Shown in pieces: positions 54,756 through 64,000 of a stretch of DNA of 64,000 bases (within the stretch, counting starts at the first letter, position 1; every line of letters begins with the position of its first letter). Origin of the DNA: Neoceratodus forsteri (Eukaryota; Chordata; Ceratodontiformes; Ceratodontidae); assembly GCA_016271365.2 (NCBI GenBank), contig CM028129.1, forward strand, positions 1,002,925,501 to 1,002,989,500. Direction: 5' to 3'. The position numbers and the translations under genes were made by a program. Under the pieces are notes generated by a model. The model made no database searches. It was not told where the DNA came from and was given only the letters and a program-made list of their open reading frames with translations.

Positions 54756-55660
54756 TGCAGATGGATGGTTAATATGGGCAGTTGTGCCTTCTTTCATCCA
54801 TTACCAAGTATAAACCCAGTACCAAGAAAATCCATATGAGGCTAGGTCTCATACTGAATCAGTAAGTTCCTTATCTCCATCTCCAGACTACGCCTTACCA
54901 GCTCCATTCTCCTGCCCCTCCTTGATTACGGCTTTATTGTCTACTCCCTTCCAGCACATCCCCCATTTTCTCCAGACTCAGGACTACATACAATAATATT
55001 GCACGCTTCATGACTGGCCTCCCCTGAATGACCTATCACTGTACCCTCTATGTCTCCCTCAACTGGCTCACCCGTTAAGGCAGGTTCCAACTTAAAATGC
55101 TCTCTTTCCTACACAAAGTTCACCGTAACCTACTACCGATCAGCGTTAATTCCCTTTTTCCCTTATCGGTTCCCAAGTGCAGTCTTAGAGAGCCTACCTG
55201 TCATATCTTCGACACCTCTTTTTACTGCACTAAGCATGCGCAGAACTTCATTCACATACAGGGCCCTAAGTTTTACAATAAACTGCCCCCTGAACTTCAG
55301 GCCTGTGGTTCAATTGACACATTCACCTCCTCCCTCAAGGACCACCTCCTCCAGTACACCACCTGTGTCTGCCCCGTTAGGTAACCCCCCCCGAATGTCC
55401 ACCAACCTTGAGTTGCCTTAGAGTTTATAAGTATCTGTATATTGGCTCTGTTGTTGTGTGCTCTGTGTTCCTTTTTTTCTGTTCTAGATGATCCAGTCAT
55501 ATACACTGTTCCTATTGTAAATACTTTAAAACTTTGCAAATATTGTTTTTACCTTTTTTCTCTGTATTATCGAATTTGTGTACCACTGGACATTTGTGAA
55601 AATGGGCATTTAAGCTCACATATCTTCCAGTATAAAAATAAAATTGAATTGAATTCTACA

Positions 55661-56194
55661 AAACAATGGAGTGGCAGAAAAATAATTTAAACAACATAAG
55701 CATAATGCCATTTCATTTGTATCCATAATCCACCTATCAGAGTGGACATTATCTTGTATTTAACTGTTATTTTAAACATTTCCAAATATTCCTGCACCCT
55801 ACTGTATATATAAAAATGGCATAAGCATTAACTTTATGAAGCACTTTATTTTGAAAAATGCACTTTATTCAACCCGCACCTTATGTCTCTTTAAAGGCAT
55901 GTTATATCTTTTTGCATTAAATGCCATAAATGCACCTCATTTCATTTTTGCCAGCTAGCTTAAACCAGGTTCATAATTTTGGGAAGTTCTTGGTGAGGGA
56001 TGGAAACATGGAAATTAAAACTAAAGACAGTAGGAAAAAAATTTGTTAAGAAATAGAAAAGACTGACGTAAGTGGCCAACCTACTCCAGGGGCTGAGAAA
56101 GGTATAATATAGGAAGATACTGTTGCACAACAGATTTCAGTAGGGAAACGAAGAAGCTAGGAAAGGCATCCCCCCTCTAGTGTTATCAAACTGT
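55661..56194. other. No recognisable feature
   Basis: AT-rich spacer between the L2-like LINE tail and composite unit C; no motif identified. Confidence 0.45.
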
Positions 56195-56735
56195 CAGAAT
56201 GCAGTTCTGTCACAAAGTGGCCTGTGTCAAGATAGTGCCTTTCAAAAGTTTCATGAAAAAATATAAAATGGTTTCAGAGTTATAAGGATTTCAGTTTTTC
56301 TTGTGAACATGCTTAGTAGGGTTTTTGGATAACCCTCTGATACAAATGGAACATTTTTAGTTTGCAGGAGCATTTTCATTCTTAGCACTGAGGTGTCACA
56401 AACTGAAAATGTTCCTCATGAACTGAAAAAAAATATTCAGTTCATGTTTTATTTCTATATTAAAAAACCTTGACAGGACTTAAAAATGATGTATTTTCAA
56501 AAAACAAACACCTGAACCCAGGCAAAAGGGACTTGCTTAGCTAGATTCTAGTGTTAGTTTTTTTTTTAAATATTCCTGGAAGTAACATTTCTCGGCCACC
56601 AGAAATCCTGGTGCCCAGCTTAGCGAGAGGAGGCATTTAGCCATGTTCTCTGTATGAGAACAGTAGGAATTTCTTGATTAGTGTAGCCCCAGCTGGAGTC
56701 ATGCTGCCACTTTCACTTAGAGCAGTAAGCCAGTG

Positions 56736-56823
<88 letters not shown>

Positions 56824-58876
56824 CTTTCTCTTCTTCCTTCCTTCCTTCCTTCCTTCCTTCCTTCCCTACCCCTCCCAGCTCTACCTGCCTACCTTATTCA
56901 ATTTATATTAAGCAGACCGAGGGGCTCACCCCAGGGTATCATTTTACTAACCACCTCCCCTGCAGGTTGTCCTCCCCCATGAATATATAGGTGGCGGTAC
57001 TGGTGAGCCCACCCCTGGTGCCACCATTCAGTATAAGCTGAATCAGGGGTACCAAATCCCCAGTGTTAGAACCAATCATACAGTAAACCCCACAAAAAGA
57101 AAACAATTGTCTTTTTTTAACCTGTAAAAAGGAAAATGGTTTCTCACCACTCAGACCTCCTCACACATACCCCACCCTGACCCCTAATCAGCACCCATAA
57201 TACCAGAACCACCACACACATCCTCACTCACCTGAACATGCCGCATGATATAGCTACACTCTCTGATGTCTTGTTGCTGGAACCGGCAAATGCAGTATGA
57301 GAAAATGAGGTACAGTAAGTCCAGTTTAATGTATTTCTATGGGGTCTGAACCTTTAGTCATAACTTTGTCATTGTTTAATATTTTTACACCAGATTTTAA
57401 ACATGGCCTTTTTGGGACCTCACCTTATGAAAAATGGAGGTGTAATTTTTCAGATCTGGCCTGAAAGGTGGTTTAGTGATCACTGCGTGAAATCACCTTT
57501 AAGGTAGGATTTTAACATTTTCACCTATCAAGTTTGTGAGATGGGGTCATATGAAGGCTATGTTGAATATTTGTTTTAAATCTATGTTAAAATGACCAAG
57601 TTATGAGTGAATATGTAATATTTCAACATTCACTAATAACTTCACTAATTTTTAACATTTTGGACCAAACTTTCAACAAGGCCTTTTTGAGAACCCCACC
57701 TCATGAACACAGCAGGTGAACTTTTTCAAATGTGTCCTGAAAGGTGATTTCACAGTTGTTCTGCAAAATCACATTTTGAGCAGGATTTAAAATTTATCAC
57801 TCACTGAGTTCATGAGGTGGGGTCATAAGAAGACTATGTTGAACATTTGATGTAAAAATATACTAAAATGACCAAGTTATGAGTGAACAGTGAAATATTT
57901 CAACTTTTACTCATAACTTCTCTAATTTTCAATATTTTGACTCCAGACTTTTAATATGGCAATTTTCTCACACCAGCTCATTAATGTGACATTTTTCAAA
58001 TACTGGTCAAAATGTGTTTTTGCCCTTGTGGTTCAAAATTATGTTTTTGCTAGTATTCTATAAATGCCACATGTCATATTTATAAGGAGGAGTTATGAAA
58101 CAACTATCTTTAAGATTATGGGTTAAAATAAAAAAATAAATACAAAATATTGTGTGCAGTGCCAGCCTTTATCCCGGGGGGTGGTGATTTCTGATTCCAT
58201 GCCAGGACATTGAATTTGGGGGTGAGTTAAGTAAGCCAGCTAGATGGGCCAAGGCTGGGTGGAAAGAGCTGTCTTACGGTATTCCACCCCTTAGACTGGG
58301 AAGGGAAGTTGCATGGTTGCTCACATGGGCCCAAGTATCATATAGTGAAGAGAAATCTTCTCCTGGCATAGGGCTCTGCACCTCTGTACTCATGGCTGCC
58401 AGAGGGTCCTGCACTTCAGCAGACAGATGGACTGTTTGCCCTGTCTATCTGTACATGTACCCACATGAAAGTACAGGGCCCAGAGGTCCCTGCATTTCTG
58501 CAGCCTACAAAACAGCCTCATATCCTTGACACATGGAACTGAAGGGCCTGGAATGACCCTGCACTTCCATAGGTACTTGAACACTTCCATTGGTTCAAGG
58601 CCCAGAGGGCCCTGCAAGTCTGCATCTATTCCACTATCTCAAAAAGAATGGCAATTCTTTGTGATAAAACTGCATTAATGAGCCAGTTAGGGTTCAGTTT
58701 AATGCCACAAAAGTAGGGAAATATGGCATTAGGATTTTCAACCCTAATTTCCACTGCTAACTCCCCACCCTCAAGCAGCAAAAGGAAAAATGTTTGGGTT
58801 TTGGGTCCCTGGAGTCATGGCAAATCAGTGGTGGGGTCTTCCTTGGGGTTATCAACCCTAATGCCCACCCCTTCCC
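56195..58876 (+). repeat. Composite palindrome repeat, unit C
   Basis: First block 56195-56740 (TTTCATGAAAAAATAT, TTAGCTAGATTCTAGTG, GTGCCCAGCTTAGCGAG), then a (TTTC)n tract, a block at 56870-57355 (AGCAGACCGAGG, ACCTGTAAAAAGGAAAATGG, CTCAGACCTCC), three tandem palindromes (about 57359-57605, 57632-57885, 57908-58140), and the GGGCCC-rich block (58145-58876). The whole order matches the inverse copy D at 62563-59071. No open frame with a recognisable motif. Confidence 0.75.
56738..56868. repeat. (TTTC)n and (TTCC)n microsatellite
   Basis: About 20 perfect TTTC units, then a short TTCC run. At the matching site in unit D there is a CT/GA run (61765-61795) with a GATA/GACA run, so the locus is prone to simple-repeat growth. 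The Phe/Leu/Ser frame across it is an artefact. Confidence 0.96.
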
Positions 58877-59070
58877 TGAACAAACAATGTCTGATGTAAT
58901 CTGTGTTTTCATGCAGGGCATTAATGACCCTGTGTGAAGAAAGCTACAACAGATTCTGTTGGCAACATGTGGTGAGACATACTTCTCTACCTTTGAAGAG
59001 TGTGTCATTTTGAGGCACTGGCATGGAGCTGTACCTTGAGTTTCAGACAGGAGACTACAGGCTACGGTGG
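58877..59070. other. Spacer between inverted units C and D
   Basis: About 195 bp that I cannot match within the arms. It is flanked on the left by ATCAACCCTAATGCCCACC and on the right by the complement of GTCAACCCTAATGCTCC. Confidence 0.5.
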
Positions 59071-59430
59071 GGGAAGGAGCATTAGGGTTGACTACTCCAA
59101 GGAAGACACCACTTATTCACTGATTTGCTTAGACTAAGACACAAAACCGTTATGCTTTTTGCCACCCTCCCCAAAGCAACCTGATGATGGCTGTCTGTGG
59201 TTGCTTGTATTGTGTTGTCCTTTTGTTTTTTTGGGGGGTGGAGTTAGGGTTGGAGACCCAAACATTACATTTGCCTACTTTTGCTGCATTAAGTTGAACC
59301 TTAAGAAGTGCTTTAATGCAGTCTTTTTGCAAATAATTTCCATTCTTTTTGAGATAATTGAATCATAGTGAGATAATTGAATCATATCCTTATTAATGCA
59401 GACTCCTTCGGGACCTGCTTGGATATTTAT

Positions 59431-59845
59431 TTATTTAGGAAATCGGAATTACAACCCTTTGAGTCATAGATTTGTTTCCAAGGGCTCCACGCCACAATAA
59501 AACATAAACATTCATACAATACATACATAGAATAAATGTGGGTGAGCAATCATATAGAGTATAAATACAATGAGCATGGGTTAATGCCTATACCTCTGAC
59601 AACTAAAACAGGGCAGAGCCATCAACATATTTACCTAATGAGCAGTTAAGACATATGCAATTGGTAGCTAAAGCAATGCATGATATGAGTTGGTAGTATG
59701 CCGCCTCAAGGAGGCCTTGTCTTACACATAATACAATGCATTCATAGTTCACTGCAACTATATGGTAACCAAGGGAGGTGAGTAGCCTGTAGGCTAGAAA
59801 TAGTGAGGGATCTCCACTGCCTGGCCAAGGGCATAGATGCAGACA
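59431..59845 (-). mobile_element. LINE 3' UTR fragment inside unit D
   Basis: The minus-strand reading ends GACTCAAAGGGTTGTAATTC and a TAAATAAATAAATA tail, like the 3' end at 14.75-14.85 kb. The upstream 330 bp look like a LINE 3' UTR with no RT motif left. It interrupts the block that is continuous in units A, B and C. Confidence 0.6.
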
Positions 59846-61654
59846 TGTAAGCTCTCTGGGCCTTGCACCAAGGGACGTCTCTGTACTCCCATAGCAGTGA
59901 AAGTCCCTGCTGGCCATATACTTCTGTGCAGCAATGGATGTCAAGAATTTATGGGGCTGTCTGGTAGGCTGCAGAAGTGCAGGGCCTGCTGGGCATTGCA
60001 CTTCTATATGGCCTCAGATACAGTTGCACTGGGCAAAGAGTCCACCTCTCAGCCAAAGTAAAGGGCCCTCTGGCACCCACAGCTGCAGAGGTTCATTTCC
60101 ATATGACAAGAGATGAGTTCTCTTCACTGTATGGTGCTTTGGCCCAAGGTGGCAACTTTGAACCTTGCCTTACCAGTTTAGGTTGGTGGTGTTGCATTAT
60201 AGTGTCATCCCCCAACCATGTCCCATCTAGCTGGCTTACTAAGTTCACCCTCAAACTCATCTTTCTAACATGGGATCACAAATCACTATCTGCTGTGGCT
60301 AATGCTGGCCCTGCACAAAGTGTTTCTTCAAAATTGTTTTATTTTTTTATTTTGACCTTACATTTTCAAGACAGTCATTTTGTGATTCCCCTTTATAAAC
60401 ATGACATGTGGCATTATAGAATACTGGCCAAAATGTCATTTCACACTACAAGTGCGAAAACACATCCCATCCAGGATTGAAAAATGAAACCTGTAATGTT
60501 TATGAGGTGGTGTGAGAAATGGCTATGCTGAAATCAAAATATTGAAAATTAGTAAAGTTTTGCGTGAACATTGAAATATTTCAATGTTCACTCATTGCTT
60601 GGTCATTTTACTATGTTTTTACACCAAATTTTCAACACAGCCATCTTATGACCTCACTTCATGAACCTGGTAGATCAAAATGTTCAAATCCCTGTTGAAA
60701 CATCATTTTGTGACACAGGTGCAAAAACACATTTTGGCCAGGGTTTGAAAAAGGAGAGCTTTCCTGTACATGAGGTGGTGTGAAAAAACGGTTATGTTGA
60801 AAATTTGGGGTCAAAAAATTACGAAAGTTACGAATGAGTGCAGAACATTTTCAAGGTATACTCATAACTTTTTTTTTCATATTTAGAACACAGATTTTCA
60901 GCTTAGCCTTCTTATGACCCCACCTCATGAACCCAGTTAGAGAACATTTCAAATCCTGCTTGAAAGGGGATTTAACACAGCAACTTTGAAATCCCCTTTC
61001 TGACCAATTTTGACAAATTCCATTGCCCTTGTTCATGAGGTGAGGTCTCAAAAAGGCCATGTTGAGAATTTGGTGTACAAATATTAAAAATGACAACATT
61101 ATGAATAAAAGTTCAAACCCCATTAAAATGCACTAAACCAGGCTTACCTTATTTTCCATATCACGGTAGCTGGTGCCGTTTGCAAGATGCGTCTTCATTT
61201 GAAGAGTAGGTCTATGTCATGTGACATGATCAGGTAACTGAGGGTGTGTGGGGTAATGGGTGCTGAGTTGGAGGTCGGGGTTGGGTTGGTGGGGGGTTGC
61301 TGGAGTCAGATCAGTTAGAGCTGCGATGAACCATTTTCTATTTTACAGGTTGATGAAAAAAAAAGACTATGAAAGTCTGTTTTATTTTCTTCAAATTCTG
61401 AATTTTCATTTCTGGATCCAACAATGGAGATTGGGCACTTCAGTGTCAGCATATGCGTTATACTTTATGGTGGCGATGGGGTTGAGCACCCTGGTGTTGC
61501 CAACTATGAATGGGGGGGCTGTGACCTGGAGGGAAGGGGGGTCGGCAAGCAGTACCAGGGGTGGTGAACTAGTCTGCTTTTTAAAAATAAAGCTGAGAAG
61601 AGTGGGGAGAGCTGGCTGAGCTGGGAGGGGGAGGAATGTAAAGTGGAAGAAAAT

Positions 61655-61797
61655 GATTAGATAGATAACTAGATAGCTGGATAGCTAGGTAGACAGGCAG
61701 ACAGATAACTAGATAGCTGTAGAGCTAGATAGTCAGACAGACTGACAGACAAACAGAAATGAGAGATGAGAGAGAGAGAGAGAGAAAGAGAGGGGAT
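61655..61797. repeat. GATA/GACA and (GA)n simple repeats
   Basis: Runs of AGATAACTAGATAGCT words, GACAGGCAGACAG and then GAGAGAGAGAGAG. They sit at the same relative place as the (TTTC)n of unit C. Confidence 0.9.
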
Positions 61798-62563
61798 CGC
61801 CGGCTCACTGCTGCAATTGAAGCCAGTAGCACAACTCCAGCTGCGGCTTCATAATTCAAGACAGTTCCACTGCTGTCATGGTAAGAATGCAGGTGAATGG
61901 CTACTTTCACTAAGCTGGGCACCCCGGATTTTTGGTAGCCCAGAAACAATATTTACAGGCGTGTTTAAAAAAATCACACCAGAATACAACTAAATAGGTC
62001 CCATTTATCTAGGTTCAGGTGTTTTTTTTTTTTTTAAATATATAATTTTTATGTATTATGAATGTTTTTTATTTTCAAAAAAATAAAGATTGTTGCTGTC
62101 ATGATTGGTAGTTTGTTCTCATGACAAGTAAATCCTTTATCAAAACAAGTAAATCATAAAAAATAAGACCTCAGGATCAGAGTTTTTTTACCATTCGCAT
62201 CAGAGGGTTATCTGGAAACAGACTTTAAATCCCTGTATGTCTGGAACCGTATTGTATTTTTTCATGAAAGCTTTGAAAAACATTATCTTGGTACAGGCTG
62301 CTTCTACCCTGAAAGGTCTGTGAAAAAGACTGCGCGTGACAGGGAAAAAAGTGTTGAGTGTAGGAAAACAAAAAACTAAAATTTCCTGATTTCTTGGTTT
62401 TCCACATCTCAAACACCACCCAAGATGCCCTCATGAAACTCTTTGTGTCTTGAGATACTGCCAGACAGACCACACATAAATTGTGGGCTATTTGCTGAAC
62501 ATTGCCCAAGGTGAAAGAATTGGTATAAACATTCAAAATCCTACTCAACCCAAACTATAGGGG

Positions 62564-63225
62564 CACTACTGTACCATTGTAATATATGTAGACAAAATGC
62601 ATTGATGGGGAATGTTCCCCATACAAAAGGCCATTGCTTATTTCCCTGCATACCTGTAACTAAATTATTGATTAAACTATATATCTACATGAATCAAACA
62701 ATTAAAAATATATACTTACACTAATTAAAAGTATATACCTACACTAATCAAACAACTGATAGCATATAGCTACAGTAATAAAAAGTATATACTTTCGCGT
62801 CACTAAACCCTATGGGATAATACTAATACCACAATTAACACTTCATTAGAAAACTAGCCAAACTAATTAACACACTGTAAAAGAACCTGGAAAAATGACA
62901 CTTATACAAAACCCTCCTAAACCCAGAAATCCCCCAAACTCCTACCTGCAATCACTACACACCATTCCCTTCTTTCTGCAAGAGGTCTTCAGGTGCCATA
63001 ATGTGATCTCAAATGCGATCTTCGTAAAAATAACCATCCTAATGTACTATATTCAACAGGCAATATGTAAGGGTATCATACTTGGAAGGATATCATCTCA
63101 AGAGGGCTAATTAGGGCAATAAAACCACTTGCCCTTTGGGCATGTAGCCTTCTTGCCCTAATTATCCCCCTCAATGGATATACATCCTTGTATACCACCT
63201 TTACCCATTATTTATTCTATATATA
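62564..63225. other. No recognisable gene; short AT-rich repeats
   Basis: At 62660-62790 words such as AATTAAAAGTATATACCTAC and AATCAAACAA recur irregularly about every 30-35 bp. Otherwise featureless. Confidence 0.45.
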
Positions 63226-63230
63226 GCGTG

Positions 63231-63262
<32 letters not shown>
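63226..63262. repeat. (GT)n microsatellite
   Basis: GT run of about 18 units with one GC interruption, followed by a short TA run and GTATGTATG. Confidence 0.95.
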
Positions 63263-63270
<8 letters not shown>

Positions 63271-63594
63271 GTATGTATGACTGTAAACTATTTCACAATG
63301 ACCACACACCTTCCATTATGACTGCATGCCTGAACTACTTTCCAGCCCACAGAACCTTCTCACCAACAGTGAGATCACTCCACACCTGGTACACACAGAC
63401 TGCCACACAAACACACACAGGCTGGCACACACAGCTGTAATTAAAATCTATATAGCTTCCCCACCACACTATATACAATTATTTGGTTGATTCTGCCATA
63501 ATTTGTAAACAAAAGCTCACTTAAAAAACTTTTCTGGTTGATCCTGCCATTTTCAGACAGTCTCATGGTGGAATCATTTCACTTTTCTAATTCT

Positions 63595-64000
63595 AGTATG
63601 CAGTGACCAAGCAGAGTTAATAATGGCAAATAAATTGCTGACAGAGGTTTAAAACAAGGCATATTGTTTTCAAAAATTATGTAAACTCCATTTTTATGTT
63701 ATGGTTATTTCATTTTTTAATTTTTTGAAGGAATCCTCTGACTATAATGTGAACTGAGTGAGCGAGTGGTTCATCTTTATACTTTAGCATGACCAAGTGT
63801 TTTTAATGGCAGTTAAAGACGTGCTAGCAGAGCTTGAAAATATAGCATTTTATCTCCAAATAGTGTGTAAACTCCTTTTTTTTATTTTAAGGTTCTTCAC
63901 ATTTATGTAAAACAAGCTGTTGCCTGTACAGTGCAGAAAGTGAATGAGTTGGTGGCTTCAGAAGGGTAGACGCAAGCATGAGCAAGTGTTTCTATGGCAT
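63595..64000 (+). repeat. Satellite-like tandem repeat, period about 187 bp
   Basis: A GACCAAG...AATGGCA segment recurs at 63605, 63791 and (as GAGCAAG...ATGGCA) 63980, with GTAAACTCC(A/T)TTTTTAT and GTGAACTGAGTGAGCGAGT / GTGAATGAGTTGGTGGC parts also in register. The array runs off the window end, so its size is unknown. Confidence 0.65.

Larger units (their letters stand above)
48785..54835 (+). mobile_element. Third LINE family (AT-rich, CR1-superfamily), 5'-truncated
   Basis: Begins in RT with GLVPED and VIPLFKKSNRSVCSNYRPISLTSLVCK (48800-48940). It is cut by a full-length CR1 at 48967 and resumes at 53552 (TTQHGFRRVDLVLQIRL; a frame at 53677-53859 has LDFQKTFDKVLHDLL, GEVLSGVP; then VKFADDVKIG near 53935). 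It ends near 54835. Base composition is clearly AT-richer than the CR1 it hosts. RT motifs resemble CR1/L3-type elements; I do not assign a family. Confidence 0.75.
47018..55660 (+). mobile_element. L2-like LINE, 5'-truncated, with nested inserts
   Basis: Pieces: the endonuclease end (47023-47229, TDSGVLLDCISDHYTT), linker (to 47760), RT (47774-48637), then after a 6-kb insert the RT C-terminus (about 54840-55384, FYNKLPPELQACGSIDTFTSSLKDHLL) and a 3' UTR ending in a TTGAATTGAATT tail at about 55655. The RT reads GVPQSSILGLLLF, LVLYADDRALY. It is a different family member from the 22-27 kb copy. It lies inside or at the edge of composite unit B. Confidence 0.8.
59071..62563 (-). repeat. Composite palindrome repeat, unit D (inverted)
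   Basis: Mirror order of unit C: the GGGCCC-rich block (59071-59430 and 59846-60330, with AGTGCAGGGCCTGCTGGG), three tandem palindromes (about 60335-60560, 60595-60840, 60858-61110), the middle block (61120-61650, with ACCATTTTCTATTTTACAGG), simple repeats, and the first block (61930-62563, with ATTTTTTCATGAAAG and complement of CTATAGTTTGGG). A LINE 3' fragment is inserted at 59431-59845. The arms of C and D share blocks over their full length with substantial divergence. Confidence 0.75.

Noticed and set aside
56733..56990. An 85-codon frame of Phe-Leu-Ser repeats
   Set aside because: Translation of the (TTTC)n/(TTCC)n microsatellite.
63534..63549. CTGGTTGATCCTGCCA, identical to the start of eukaryotic 18S rRNA
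   Set aside because: The match stops after 16 bases; the following sequence is not rRNA-like, and a diverged version of the same word lies about 50 bp upstream. Chance or a local duplication is more likely than an rRNA fragment.

Overview
The window looks like non-coding DNA from a large, repeat-rich animal genome, most likely a vertebrate. The basis is the mix of repeats: several CR1-clade LINEs whose ORF1 carries a zinc-finger/coiled-coil region or an esterase domain, L2-like LINEs, MIR/CORE-type SINEs, other tRNA-derived SINEs, a Ty3/Gypsy element, and microsatellites grown from element ends. That mix suits a fish (including lobe-finned and cartilaginous fish), an amphibian or a reptile; I cannot name the species. 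I found no convincing host protein-coding exon, rRNA gene or true tRNA gene. Every long open frame I could assign belongs to a retrotransposon or to a tandem repeat.

Layout. 0-9.2 kb: a non-autonomous terminal-inverted-repeat element (1315-5756) split by a minus-strand CR1 (2669-5395), then a SINE with a clear target duplication (5771-6278), a cluster of foldback palindromes (6590-7545), and a second minus-strand CR1 3' fragment split by the same SINE family. 9.8-20.5 kb: a CR1 3' fragment, a MIR-like SINE, a LINE 3' end, and a second copy of the TIR element (15595-17464) in the opposite orientation, ending in a CA repeat. 20.5-29.1 kb: a CR1 split by a small DNA transposon and by a nearly complete minus-strand L2-like LINE (about 22.1-26.9 kb), which itself holds a SINE. 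29.15-38.0 kb: another CR1, split by a Gypsy element with 266-bp LTRs and a 5-bp target duplication (30391-35226) and by a further SINE. 38.0-39.4 kb: a palindromic MITE, a CR1 3' end with a SINE inside, and a purine-rich tract.

40.5-43.4 kb is a minisatellite of about one hundred 26-bp units that switches strand near 43.1 kb. 43.6-47.0 kb and 56.2-62.6 kb carry an unrecognised composite repeat: a block of strings such as a TTCATGAAAAAATA motif, then tandem palindromes of about 240 bp, then a block rich in an AGGGCCCTGCACTTCTGCA-like motif. Two copies face each other at 56.2-58.9 and 59.07-62.56 kb, making an inverted repeat of more than 6 kb. Between the groups, 47.0-55.65 kb is a three-level nest: a full-length CR1 (48967-53551) inside a second AT-rich LINE, inside an L2-like LINE. 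The last 400 bases enter a satellite with a period of about 187 bp.

The elements have no joint function. They record a sequence of insertions whose order can be read from the nesting. The youngest datable event is the Gypsy insertion, whose two LTRs differ at 5 of 266 positions.
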